From assembly GCA_020634435.1 (NCBI GenBank), contig JACKBS010000007.1:248001-312000 (forward strand): a stretch of 64,000 nt of DNA, given 5' to 3'. This DNA is from Ardenticatenaceae bacterium (GTDB taxonomy: Bacteria > Chloroflexota > Anaerolineae > Promineifilales > Promineifilaceae). A program made the translations under genes and the position numbers. Position 1 is the stretch's first letter. Each line of letters opens with the position of its first letter. Positions 43,260 to 51,024 of the stretch are shown here, piece by piece. A model generated the notes under the pieces. That model saw only the letters and a list, made by a program, of their open reading frames with translations, ran no database searches and was not told where the DNA came from.

Positions 43260-43808
43260 ATGGCAAGAAAAACAAAACGAGATTGGTTTGTAACGGCCGT
43301 AAAAATTTTGCGTCAAGATGGCCCCCAAGGCTTAACCATTGACGCATTATGTCAATCTTTGAGCATGACCAAAGGCTCCTTCTATCACCATTTTGGCAGC
43401 TATGAGGGGTTCAAGACGCAGTTTTTATCGTTTTACGAGCAGGAAGGGACGCTGGACATCATTTCCCAACTAGCAGACTTGCCCACGGCCAAAGAGAAAC
43501 TACACCAGCTTTTGGCCACCATCGTGGACTTTTCGACCAAATTTCCAGAAGACCCGGACGTCTCGATGCGCGCCTGGGCACTGCAAGATACGGCCGTTGC
43601 CCAAACACAAGCACGCGTAGACGGCCGTCGCCAAAGCTATGTGCAATCATTGTGCGCAGAAATAACGGGGGACAGCGCCCTCGCGGCAACCATTGCGCGC
43701 CTGCTCTATACCGTGCTGGTGGGCAGCGAACAGATGCAGCCCCCCATCGTCGGGGCAGATTTGCAGCACCTGTTTGATGAATGTCTGCGCCTCTACAACC
43801 TGCAATAA
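43260..43808 (+). CDS. TetR/AcrR-family transcriptional regulator
   Basis: A DNA-binding repressor of 182 residues. The N-terminal helix-turn-helix is FVTAVKILRQDGPQGLTIDA then LCQSLSMTKGSFYHHFGSYE (about residues 10-45), a textbook TetR signature. The C-terminal ligand domain has a TetR_C-like all-helical pattern without a known ligand. I chose the ATG at 43260 over an upstream in-frame ATG at 43212 that would lie within the promoter. The DUF2867 gene 30 bases downstream is probably in the same operon and may be its target. Confidence 0.9.
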   Translation: MARKTKRDWFVTAVKILRQDGPQGLTIDALCQSLSMTKGSFYHHFGSYEGFKTQFLSFYEQEGTLDIISQLADLPTAKEKLHQLLATIVDFSTKFPEDPDVSMRAWALQDTAVAQTQARVDGRRQSYVQSLCAEITGDSALAATIARLLYTVLVGSEQMQPPIVGADLQHLFDECLRLYNLQ

Positions 43809-43838
43809 CTCATTTTTTCAGGGCAAAAGGAGTTTGAA

Positions 43839-44360
43839 ATGAAGAACGACGACCTGTTTACGGCCGTTCCCAACTTGCCACAACTGCTGGAAACGGCCGA
43901 TCACGTAGACGTAAAAACCATCATAGGCGATGTCTCGCTGCGCCAGTTTATTGCCGGGATGCTTTCCTACTCGCCGGGCTGGCTCAAGTTTTTGTACGGC
44001 GTGCGCTGGTTTTTTGTACGGCTGCTGGGCATGAAACAAGAGGGGGTTCCGGGTGGGCTAAAAATGACGCCGGAAAACGTCTCATTTGTGACGGGCGCAC
44101 CAGCCACCTTTTTCACCGTTCAGATGGCTGAAGAGCATCGCTACTGGTTTGCCACTGCCAGCGAATCCCACCTGACGGCACATCTGGGCGTGCTAGTGGA
44201 ACCAGGTCAGCCCAACCGTTTTCATGTGCTGACAATTGTGCATTACCATCGCTGGACGGGACCGGTGTACTTTAATGTGATACGGCCGTTCCATCACATC
44301 GTTGTGCGCCAAATGATGAAAGCGGGCGTGAAGCCGCCGCTACGCTTGCAGGAAGCTTAA
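43839..44360 (+). CDS. DUF2867-family protein
   Basis: A 173-residue protein matching DUF2867. It reads HVDVKTIIGDVSLRQFIAGM near residue 22, GMKQEGVPGG near 65 and HYHRWTGPVYFNVIRPFHHI near 138. Members often lie beside NAD-dependent epimerases or TetR regulators; the activity is unknown. It follows the TetR gene with AAAGGAGTTTGAA as ribosome-binding site. Its last 21 bases overlap the convergent arsC gene. Confidence 0.8.
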   Translation: MKNDDLFTAVPNLPQLLETADHVDVKTIIGDVSLRQFIAGMLSYSPGWLKFLYGVRWFFVRLLGMKQEGVPGGLKMTPENVSFVTGAPATFFTVQMAEEHRYWFATASESHLTAHLGVLVEPGQPNRFHVLTIVHYHRWTGPVYFNVIRPFHHIVVRQMMKAGVKPPLRLQEA

Positions 44361-44762
44361 AATCTGGTCAGCTATTTTGTCACGGACTTGGCGGAATACG
44401 GCCGTAATTTCCTCATCTGTCCCCACAGCTTCCGCCGGATCATAAAAGCCGATGTGCGTTTTTTGCCCCGCGTTGCCCAACCAAACCGGGCAAGTTTCCT
44501 TGGCCGAATCGCACACCGTAATCACGTGGTCAAAATATTGGCCGCGAAACAGTTCAGTTGATTTGGACTCGTTTTGGCTCAGGTCGATGCCCAACTCGCC
44601 CATAACGACAATCGCTTTGGGATGCACGTAGCCACTCGGCTTTGTACCAGCTGAGTAGGCCACAAACTGGTCGCCCAATCGCGCATTGATCAACCCCTCG
44701 GCCATCTGGCTGCGGCAGGAATTGCCTGTGCAAAGTACGAAAACAGACTTTTTCTCACTCAC
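44340..44762 (-). CDS. arsC: Low-molecular-weight phosphatase-type arsenate reductase
   Basis: A 140-residue protein of the thioredoxin-coupled ArsC family. The P-loop CX5R appears as VLCTGNSCRSQMAEG (about residues 9-23). The redox Cys pair is probably in VCDSAKETCPVW (about 83-94). FYDPAEAVGTDEE holds the general acid Asp-Pro. I chose the GTG at 44762, which overlaps the stop of the upstream coiled-coil gene by 8 bp, giving the family's usual N-terminus. No arsenite pump or ArsR gene is adjacent, so a protein-phosphatase role cannot be excluded. Confidence 0.87.
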   Translation of the reverse strand: MSEKKSVFVLCTGNSCRSQMAEGLINARLGDQFVAYSAGTKPSGYVHPKAIVVMGELGIDLSQNESKSTELFRGQYFDHVITVCDSAKETCPVWLGNAGQKTHIGFYDPAEAVGTDEEITAVFRQVRDKIADQILSFLQA

Positions 44763-45786
44763 GGTTGGCCTCCTGCCAATGCTGTTCAATTAAAGTTTGT
44801 AATTCAGTTTGGGCGTGAGCAACGGCCGTTTCCCCATGCCCAATTTTGTTTCTCAAAAAGTCCACCTTCTGCTGCAATCGTTTATCCAACGTGGACAAAT
44901 GCTCCCGCCAAACCCCAACCCGTTGACTGCGTTCAAACCCATTGTCTTGCAACAGACTCTTCATCGCTAGCATCACTTCACCAAGGTCAGGCACCTCCAG
45001 ATCAGGAGGCGGCTTCATTTGATAGGCAATGTCGAGTAGTTCCAGTTGAAAAAGGTCAAGCAGGGGCTGAATTTCACCCGCCGCAATCACAATCGCTCCC
45101 ATGCCCGTATATCCTTCGTATGGCGTGCCCCACCGATATTTGGTGGAATAGCGCAGCCTGACAAACTCAACAGGATGTCCTGGTTTTGGGCTAGTAACGC
45201 CAGTGTAATCATTGGCCTTGGTGATGCGGGTGCGCAAATCGATAAGTACTTGCAAGGCTCTTTCACCGACGGCAATGGCTTCTGCCGCCTCCCGCAAAAA
45301 TGTTTGACCTTCGCTGATTTGTTGGTTGAGTCGGTGGATTTGTTTGGCAGGCAGACGGCCGTTCCTCACCAAAAACGCCTGCTGCTCGGCTTGAACGGCC
45401 GTTAATTCTTCATCACACTCGGCCAAATCCACCAGCGCCACCTCAAATTCCTGTAAGCTGTTTTGGATGCTCTGGATTCTGATTTCGCTGGCTTCATGAG
45501 CCATTTTGAGCGCGGCCAACTGTTCCGCTTCTTCACTTAGCTCTTCTTCGTGATTACCAATGAGCTTTTGCCAAACGGCCGTCCAGGTCAAACCTTCCAA
45601 ATCGGCCATCCGGTCTTTGACCTCGTCTAGCTGTATCGCCAAATCAGCCAACTTCTCTTGTTCTGCCACCAGCGATTCATCCAACGAGGCCATAAGCGCC
45701 AGGATGCGATCTCGTTCACGGACTGCTTTTTTGGCGGATAGGAGACGGCCGTTTATCTCTACAAACTGTTCACGGATTGGGTCCAT
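44755..45786 (-). CDS. Coiled-coil protein of unknown function
   Basis: A 343-residue soluble protein. Residues about 20-185 are strongly heptad-like (long Leu/Ala/Glu/Gln stretches such as EEAEQLAALKMAHEASEIRI). A globular part (about 195-285) has VEFVRLRYSTKYRWGTPYEG and YTGMGAIVIAAGEIQPLL, and a second coiled coil ends the protein. I recognise no family. It overlaps arsC by 8 bp, so the two are translationally coupled, though a link in function is not evident. Confidence 0.75.
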   Translation of the reverse strand: MDPIREQFVEINGRLLSAKKAVRERDRILALMASLDESLVAEQEKLADLAIQLDEVKDRMADLEGLTWTAVWQKLIGNHEEELSEEAEQLAALKMAHEASEIRIQSIQNSLQEFEVALVDLAECDEELTAVQAEQQAFLVRNGRLPAKQIHRLNQQISEGQTFLREAAEAIAVGERALQVLIDLRTRITKANDYTGVTSPKPGHPVEFVRLRYSTKYRWGTPYEGYTGMGAIVIAAGEIQPLLDLFQLELLDIAYQMKPPPDLEVPDLGEVMLAMKSLLQDNGFERSQRVGVWREHLSTLDKRLQQKVDFLRNKIGHGETAVAHAQTELQTLIEQHWQEANRE

Positions 45787-45865
45787 TTTTCAACCTTGAT
45801 CATCTTAAAAAAAGCACACCAACTTTTACGCAAAAACGAAAAATCCATGTCAATCTGTGTTCACT

Positions 45866-47071
45866 CTATAAATCCAACGCGGCCATCACCGTGTTCAAAT
45901 CTTTGTCGCCGCGACCGCTCAGGTTCACCAAAATGATTTGATCTGGACGCATTTTCGGCGCTTGCTTGAGTGCCTCAGCCACGGCGTGGCTCGATTCCAG
46001 CGCCGGAATGATGCCCTCCGTTTTGCACAGCGTTTGGAACGCCGCCAGCGCCTCGTCATCGGTGGCGTAGGTATAGAAGGCACGCTCCTCATCACGCAGC
46101 AGGGCGTGCTCCGGCCCCACGCTGGGGTAATCCAGCCCGGCGCTGATGCTGTGCGTTTCCATGATCTGGCCATCGGCCGTTTGCATGACGTAGCTTTTGG
46201 TACCGTGCAAAACGCCGATGCGGGCAATGTTCATGTCGGCAAAGCGGGCGGCGTGTTTGCCGCCGCTAACCCCCTCGCCGCCCGCCTCCACGCCGATGAG
46301 GTCCACGCCCTCGTCATCGCGGAAGGCGTGGAAGATGCCCATCGCGTTGCTGCCGCCGCCCACGCAGGCGATGATCGTGTCGGGCAAACGGCCGACTTCA
46401 TCCAACATTTGCTGGCGGGCTTCGTGGCCAATCACGCTTTGGAAGTCGCGCACCATCATCGGGTACGGATGCGGCCCCAAAACCGAGCCAAGCAGGTAGT
46501 GGGTATTTTCCACGTTGGTCACCCAGTCGCGAATCGCCTCGTTGATGGCATCTTTGAGCGTTTTGCTGCCGCTCTCCACGGCACGCACCTCGGCACCCAG
46601 CAGCTTCATGCGGTAGACGTTGGGCTGCTGCCGGGCAATATCCACGCTGCCCATGTAGACGATGCATTCCAGCCCTAGCAGCGCACACGCCGTGGCGGTG
46701 CCCACACCATGCTGTCCCGCACCGGTTTCGGCCACGATGCGGGTTTTGCCCATGCGCTTGGCCAGCAGCGCCTGACCCAGCGCATTGTTAATTTTGTGCG
46801 CGCCGGTGTGGTTCAAATCTTCCCGCTTGAAGTAAATTTGCGCGCCACCCAGGCTGGCACTGAGTCGTTTGGCGTGGGTGATGGGAGACGGCCGTCCCAC
46901 GTAACTCTTAAGCAGATATTGAAACTCGGCCATAAACGCCTCATCTTGCAGCGCCTCATCGTAGACGCGAATGAGTTCATCCAGGGCAGGCATAAGCATT
47001 TCGGGCACAAATTGGCCGCCATACGGGCCATATTTGCCGTGTTCATCGGGAACGGGTGCAGTTTGGATCAT
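45866..47071 (-). CDS. trpB: Tryptophan synthase beta subunit
   Basis: PLP enzyme that joins indole with serine to make tryptophan. The PLP lysine lies in LNHTGAHKINNALGQALLAK (about residue 91). The phosphate loop GGGSNAMG (about 240) and ETGAGQHGVG (about 115) are present. Length 401, the TrpB1 type. It is alone: no trpA or other trp gene is in the window. ATG 47071 has CGAGGAAAATCTT upstream. Confidence 0.96.
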   Translation of the reverse strand: MIQTAPVPDEHGKYGPYGGQFVPEMLMPALDELIRVYDEALQDEAFMAEFQYLLKSYVGRPSPITHAKRLSASLGGAQIYFKREDLNHTGAHKINNALGQALLAKRMGKTRIVAETGAGQHGVGTATACALLGLECIVYMGSVDIARQQPNVYRMKLLGAEVRAVESGSKTLKDAINEAIRDWVTNVENTHYLLGSVLGPHPYPMMVRDFQSVIGHEARQQMLDEVGRLPDTIIACVGGGSNAMGIFHAFRDDEGVDLIGVEAGGEGVSGGKHAARFADMNIARIGVLHGTKSYVMQTADGQIMETHSISAGLDYPSVGPEHALLRDEERAFYTYATDDEALAAFQTLCKTEGIIPALESSHAVAEALKQAPKMRPDQIILVNLSGRGDKDLNTVMAALDL

Positions 47072-47103
47072 AAGATTTTCCTCGTTTTGTATTTGCGAGG
47101 CTG

Positions 47104-47109
47104 ATTATA
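47104..47109 (-). promoter_or_regulatory. Candidate -10 box of trpB
   Basis: TATAAT on the minus strand, about 33 bases before the trpB ATG. The -35 is weak. Confidence 0.4.
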
Positions 47110-47146
47110 GCAAGTGGTGGGGATTGTGGGGTGGATTGACGCTTGA

Positions 47147-47202
47147 TTTTCCCGGAAAATTTGATTGCGAGCCGAGTTGGTCTCAATGATTTTCCGGGAA
47201 AA
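47147..47202. repeat. 14-bp perfect inverted repeat with CCCGG core
   Basis: TTTTCCCGGAAAAT (47147-47160) and its exact complement ATTTTCCGGGAAAA (47189-47202) flank 28 bases. It begins just after the stop of the next minus-strand gene. It has the same design as 39795-39859. Confidence 0.8.
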
Positions 47203-47205
47203 CAG

Positions 47206-48258
47206 TTATTTTACGGTGTCGAAGGTGAAATCCCAGCCGCTGATCAAGGTGACGCTGCCCTGGCTGCCGGTGTCGATGCTGAACCACCAGGTATCTTGCG
47301 TCCAGTCGGGCAAATCATATTTGAAGATTGCATCCTCTGCGGTGGAACTGCCAACAAAACCAAAGAGCGTGGCCAGGAAACGGCCGTTTTCATCCAGCCC
47401 CATAATCACCGTGTAAGAACTGTCCGCGACCAGGGTGGCATTCCGGGCAAACTGGCTGGCGGCCATCTCTTCACCATTTTCAATGGCCACACTGTCTGGC
47501 TGGGTCAGGACGCGCAAAGAAATGATACGCGTAGCGTCCGCAGCATTCGGCGCGTTATGCAAGGTAAAGGTCACCACAGGATCGGTGCTGTTGACCTCAT
47601 CGAAGGAAAAGTCCACCAGGATTGCCTGGCCTGGCGCGTAGGTTCTATCGCGTATCACAGTTGATTCTGGCCCAAGCGCCACGCCACCATCTTCACCAGG
47701 CAAAAAAACGGCCGAATTGGAGGTCAACAGCCAGCCCGGCGTACCTTCATCAAAAAAGAGCTGCCGCTCAGATTTGGGATTGTTGGTCATGGCTTCTATT
47801 TTGGTCACAAGCGCTTTGTCGCCCGCAAAATCGGTTTTGCCTCGTAGCAGTATTGCAACCACTATCGCGGCAATCACCAACACGCCAAGGCCAATGAGCA
47901 CGGCTTTGTTTTGCCAAAATGGGAGGGAGGGGGTAGCAGGAACGGCCGTACCCGGTTGGGCATAGTCCACCGCCAGCGTCAGCGGCTCAGTGCGGGAGGA
48001 TTGCAGCAGCGGTTCCCAATTTTCACGCGGGCGCAGCTCCTGGCAGCGAGCAATAAATTCCGGCACACGCTGCTGGCGGGCCAACATTTGCAGCAGTTCC
48101 ACAATCTTGGCCGATTTTCCCCGCCCCGGAATGTCGTCAAAATCGAGGTTGAAATCGAAGGCCAGTTCGTGCATTTCGTTTGTATCAAACGAACGGTTGA
48201 CCAGATCGCGCAATTCCGCGGCCCAATTTTTTGGCGCTGTGGAAAAGTCTTCAGCCAT
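47206..48258 (-). CDS. Membrane protein with N-terminal effector-associated-type domain
   Basis: A 350-residue protein in three parts. Residues about 14-84 form a small helical domain (VNRSFDTNEMHELAFDFNLD, then VELLQMLARQQRVPEFIARC and RPRENW) that matches the N-terminal domain of the nSTAND protein at 34882-37578, including the closing RPxxxW. A membrane helix lies at about 118-138 (VLIGLGVLVIAAIVVAILL). Residues about 165-350 are a beta-rich outer domain (WLLTSNSAVFLPG, WWFSIDTGSQG) that looks like a lectin or jelly-roll fold. So it has an inside adaptor domain and an outside sensing domain. Function unknown; see findings. Confidence 0.75.
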   Translation of the reverse strand: MAEDFSTAPKNWAAELRDLVNRSFDTNEMHELAFDFNLDFDDIPGRGKSAKIVELLQMLARQQRVPEFIARCQELRPRENWEPLLQSSRTEPLTLAVDYAQPGTAVPATPSLPFWQNKAVLIGLGVLVIAAIVVAILLRGKTDFAGDKALVTKIEAMTNNPKSERQLFFDEGTPGWLLTSNSAVFLPGEDGGVALGPESTVIRDRTYAPGQAILVDFSFDEVNSTDPVVTFTLHNAPNAADATRIISLRVLTQPDSVAIENGEEMAASQFARNATLVADSSYTVIMGLDENGRFLATLFGFVGSSTAEDAIFKYDLPDWTQDTWWFSIDTGSQGSVTLISGWDFTFDTVK

Positions 48259-48356
48259 GATACTTTTTCTCCGTTTTGCAGCTGTGGAAAGCGCCTAAAC
48301 ACGCCAATGAACGAGTTATTCCTGTGATTCTAACATAAAGCCCAGGCAGGCAAAAA

Positions 48357-48905
48357 TCAACCAGGCGCGCGCAGCTTTTCCGCGCAAAGCAGCAGCGCCA
48401 GCGCCGTGTTGCCGTCGGTAATCTGGCCGCTGTGAACCATGTGCAGTACCTCGGCGGCTGGCTTGATGTGTGTTTCCATCACCTCGGTGGCTTCGTGCTC
48501 TGGTTCACCCAGGCGCACATTGGTGGCCAGGTAATACACGCCGGGCTCATTGCAGATGCCATTTGCCGTGTAAAAACGGCCGATTTCCACCAGCGGATCG
48601 TCTGTCTCGCCGCCAACCTCTTCCTTCAGCTCACAAACGGCCGCTTCCAACTCTGTCTGCCCCGGTTTTACGCTGCCCGCAGGCACCTCCCAACACCATT
48701 GATCAATGGTGTAGCGATAATTGTTGATCAGCACAATTTCCCCGGCGGGCGTTACGGGCACAATCCAGACGGAGGGTGGGCTTTCAATGACGTTATAGAC
48801 GCCGGGACGGCCGTTTGGCGTAATGATTTGATCCTGGCGCACCCGGTACCAGGGGCAAGACCAGACAATCTGGCTTGAAGTCGTTTGGTATGGTTTGTTC
48901 ATCAT
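48357..48905 (-). CDS. Nudix hydrolase, ADP-ribose pyrophosphatase-like
   Basis: A 182-residue Nudix enzyme that should cleave a nucleoside diphosphate linked to another group (ADP-ribose type). The Nudix box is AGSVKPGQTELEAAVCELKE followed by EVGG (about residues 76-99). The usual GE is GQ and the usual REL is CEL, while the metal-binding EL-EE is kept. YTANGICNEPGVYYLATNV after the box is the ADP-ribose pyrophosphatase pattern. ATGATG at 48905. Gene borders are clear. Confidence 0.88.
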   Translation of the reverse strand: MMNKPYQTTSSQIVWSCPWYRVRQDQIITPNGRPGVYNVIESPPSVWIVPVTPAGEIVLINNYRYTIDQWCWEVPAGSVKPGQTELEAAVCELKEEVGGETDDPLVEIGRFYTANGICNEPGVYYLATNVRLGEPEHEATEVMETHIKPAAEVLHMVHSGQITDGNTALALLLCAEKLRAPG

Positions 48906-48928
48906 TCAGACCTGACAGGTTTTTACCA

Positions 48929-49157
48929 GAGCCAAGGAATAAAGTCCCTGGCTGAAACGAGAAGTACGCTGATGGCGATTCAGAAATAAAACCGGTAATA
49001 AACCTGATGCTGAATCGCCTAAAATGAACTTGAAGCGTCTTTGTTGGCGATTACCGAATTATTTTCTTCAGGTTCATAAGCGCACTGGAATTATCGGGGC
49101 AGCAGCAGTCTGCTTGAGCAGACTTTCTCTCTCAGGCACCGAATTGATTCGGTGACG
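48929..49157. repeat. Composite hairpin repeat, copy A
   Basis: It begins with a hairpin around CCAGAGCC...GGCTG, then GAAGTACGCT, an extra 100-base part with GGCGATTCAG...CTGAATCGCC, then AAGCGCACTGGAA. Next come AGTCTGC-TTGA-GCAGACT (49107-49124) and CACCGAAT-TG-ATTCGGTG (49137-49154). The same modules without the extra part occur at 59965-60087. The last hairpin codes for the C-terminus of the alpha/beta hydrolase gene. Confidence 0.7.
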
Positions 49158-49705
49158 TCCTGGCCAGAAACTCGATGACTGGCTGCATGGTCGCATCATA
49201 CGCATCGCGGTGGATGCAGTGACCTGCATCCGGTATCTGGACGGCTTCGCACTGAGGCATCAGCTGAGTGGCTTCGGCGGCCACGGCCGGGGTTACGATT
49301 CCTTTGCCAGGGCCAGCGGTCACCAGCAACACGGGGCAGGTCACCTTCATCGCGGTGGGGCGCCAGGCAAACTGGTGCATGCGAATGCGGTTCGGCGGGC
49401 TTTGAATTCCTGGATCATACTCCCCCTTGGATTCAGACCAGGGCCTAATTTCGGACTCATGCCAGCCTGGGTTGTTGGCCCGGATGGCTGCCATTTTTTC
49501 GGCCAACGGCCGTTCCTGGAACACCCGCGCTTCGTCAGCTATCGTCTGTAAAACCTGCACGTCCTGTGACGCCGCATGATCAAACGGCGGGTCTTCCAGC
49601 ACAACTGCGCGCACCAGGTCCGGTGCCAAGGCGGCCACAATCAAAGCGGTTTGTGCCCCCATGGAGTGACCAAACAGAAACGGCCGTTCCAAATCCAGGT
49701 AGTGG

Positions 49706-50260
49706 TCAGGTAGTAAGTGATAAGTTGTATTCATAGATGTACCACTTGGTGACCAAATGATGAAACTTATCGCTCTTTGAAAAAGATAGCGATTTGCGGA
49801 CATAGCGGCTGATGCGCTGGCGCAAGGTGTTATTCCACCGCTCCACATGAGCTGTTTCACCGCTTTCTTTACCAACTGAAGCGTGTTTGCCCGTGGTTAT
49901 GACCTGTTGGTAGGCATGCCATAGGTCACTGAATGTAGGACATTGACGGTAGGCTGAAGGAATCCGTTGCCATAATTTCCGGCACGTCTTGGCACTGCGG
50001 TCACCAATGACAAAGGCGACGATTTGGCGGGTTCGCCGACAAAGGGCCACCCAAAGCCACCGCTTTTGCTGTCGTTTGCCAACAAAGGACCAGAGTTCAT
50101 CTAGTTCGAGAACATCGTCAGGTTGGGCTGGCTCGACTGAGGTGCGAAATGCAGGGAGACGAGAAGCCCACTGTAGCAACCAGAGAGCCAAGGTATGGCG
50201 ATGCACACCAAGCGCGCGTTGGACACCGCGCAAACTGGCCCGTTCTTTGTAAACATTCAA
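49706..50260 (-). CDS. insB: IS1-family transposase InsB
   Basis: Catalytic DDE part of the IS1 transposase, 184 residues in this frame. VLELDELWSFVGKRQQKRWL (about residues 51-70) holds the first Asp. FSDLWHAYQQVI holds the second, and VERWNNTLRQRISRYVRKSL holds the Glu equivalent and basic residues typical of InsB. The frame opens at a TTG (50260) that overlaps the insA stop, so it is more likely made as an InsA-InsB fusion by -1 slippage than on its own. Confidence 0.9.
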   Translation of the reverse strand: MNVYKERASLRGVQRALGVHRHTLALWLLQWASRLPAFRTSVEPAQPDDVLELDELWSFVGKRQQKRWLWVALCRRTRQIVAFVIGDRSAKTCRKLWQRIPSAYRQCPTFSDLWHAYQQVITTGKHASVGKESGETAHVERWNNTLRQRISRYVRKSLSFSKSDKFHHLVTKWYIYEYNLSLTT

Positions 50261-50427
50261 TGCGGTTTCTTTTTTTCAGACGACGGATGGCGTTTAGGCT
50301 GTAAGACACGCCGAGCGCCACAATCTTTACACCAGTATTGCTGATTGCCGCAGCGATTGGTGCCATTTTTAACAATATTGGTGCTGTTGCAGACACGACA
50401 GCGGAGAGTGATAGTTTCTTTGATCAT
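50257..50427 (-). CDS. insA: IS1-family InsA, short zinc-finger form
   Basis: A 56-residue protein starting MIKETITLRCRVCNSTNIVK, with a zinc finger made of CRVC and CKDC. It is shorter than E. coli InsA (91 residues), because the helix-turn-helix part lies at the start of the InsB frame. Near its end the DNA has seven A (minus strand, 50276-50270), the classic IS1 slippery site for a -1 shift into insB. Confidence 0.85.
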   Translation of the reverse strand: MIKETITLRCRVCNSTNIVKNGTNRCGNQQYWCKDCGARRVLQPKRHPSSEKKKPH

Positions 50428-50858
50428 GCAGTGAGTTTACCCATCACTTACTTTTCGACCACTACCCAAATCCAGCGCTTGAATAAAAGCCAAAGCATCC
50501 GCACCCAGCTGTTCGTAGCAAAAATGCTGCAAATCCCCCTGCGTACGGCCGTGCCCGCGTGCATCGGGCATGATCACATCGTACTGGTCCTGCAAATCTT
50601 GGGCCACGCGTATCCAGCACAAGCCATTGTCGCCAAAGCCATGCAGCAAAACGAGCGGCGGGTTATCCCGACTGCCCGCCCGGTGGTAAAACACCTGAAG
50701 GTCGTTTGCCTGCACGTAATCTTGAGAAAAGTCCATATCGCCTCGCCTTCTTTGAATCTATAATTCCGGCCGCCACTGGCAACCCGCGCGAAAGTGTATC
50801 AGGCTTTGGCCAATTGGGCAGAATTCACAAATATACCCGCTCTGTAATAGTAAAAATC

Positions 50859-50886
50859 TTGACAAATAGCAAAAAGCGTTGATAAT
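50859..50886 (+). promoter_or_regulatory. Promoter upstream of the GH94 gene
   Basis: Perfect TTGACA (50859-50864), a 16-base spacer, and GATAAT (50881-50886). The leader to the GH94 ATG is about 130 bases and includes the LacI-type operator. Confidence 0.6.
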
Positions 50887-50960
50887 TTTTTGGTAAGTGG
50901 TGACCTTAGTCCCATCAATTTTTCCCATAAGAACTCTGTTCTTATATTTTTTTATCAGAA

Positions 50961-50976
50961 AGTGAAACGTTTCACT
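50961..50976. promoter_or_regulatory. LacI-family operator
   Basis: AGTGAAACGTTTCACT is a perfect 16-bp palindrome with the central CG typical of LacI/GalR-type sites (TGAAACGTTTCA). It lies about 75 bases downstream of the -10, so it would act as a roadblock, or it serves a second promoter. The regulator gene is not in the window. Confidence 0.75.
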
Positions 50977-51024
50977 CTCTGGCTTTCCCAAACATTGCAG
51001 ACTTAGAAGGGTTGAGAAGGCCCC

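Larger units (their letters stand above)
49698..50466 (-). mobile_element. IS1-family insertion sequence, 769 bp
   Basis: Perfect terminal repeats GGTAGTGGTC (49698-49707) and GACCACTACC (50457-50466), with further similarity inside (AGTAAGTGAT / ATCACTTACT). An 8-bp target duplication CAAATCCA occurs at 49690-49697 and 50467-50474. The length of 769 bp is almost exactly that of classical IS1. It carries insA and insB in -1 register with a slippery A7. The ends, genes and target repeats are all intact, so it may still be mobile. Confidence 0.95.
49132..50736 (-). pseudogene. Alpha/beta hydrolase split by an IS1-family element
   Basis: N-terminal piece 50736-50467: VFYHRAGSRDNPPLVLLHGF holds the oxyanion HG motif. 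C-terminal piece 49689-49132: FLFGHSMGAQTAL holds the nucleophile Ser, PPFDHA follows, and DAGHCIHRDAY holds the catalytic His. Removing 49698-50466 plus one 8-bp target copy joins AFIQALDL to ERPFLFGH in one frame and gives an intact hydrolase of about 275 residues. The break falls between the oxyanion loop and the nucleophile elbow, so neither piece can be active alone. Because the reading frame is otherwise intact, the insertion is recent. The last residues (SPNQFGA) come from a hairpin repeat. Confidence 0.92.

Noticed and set aside
49698..49875. A shorter stand-alone hydrolase starting inside the IS1 element
   Set aside because: The first residues are transposon sequence in the wrong frame and the oxyanion strand is missing; it is a broken gene.
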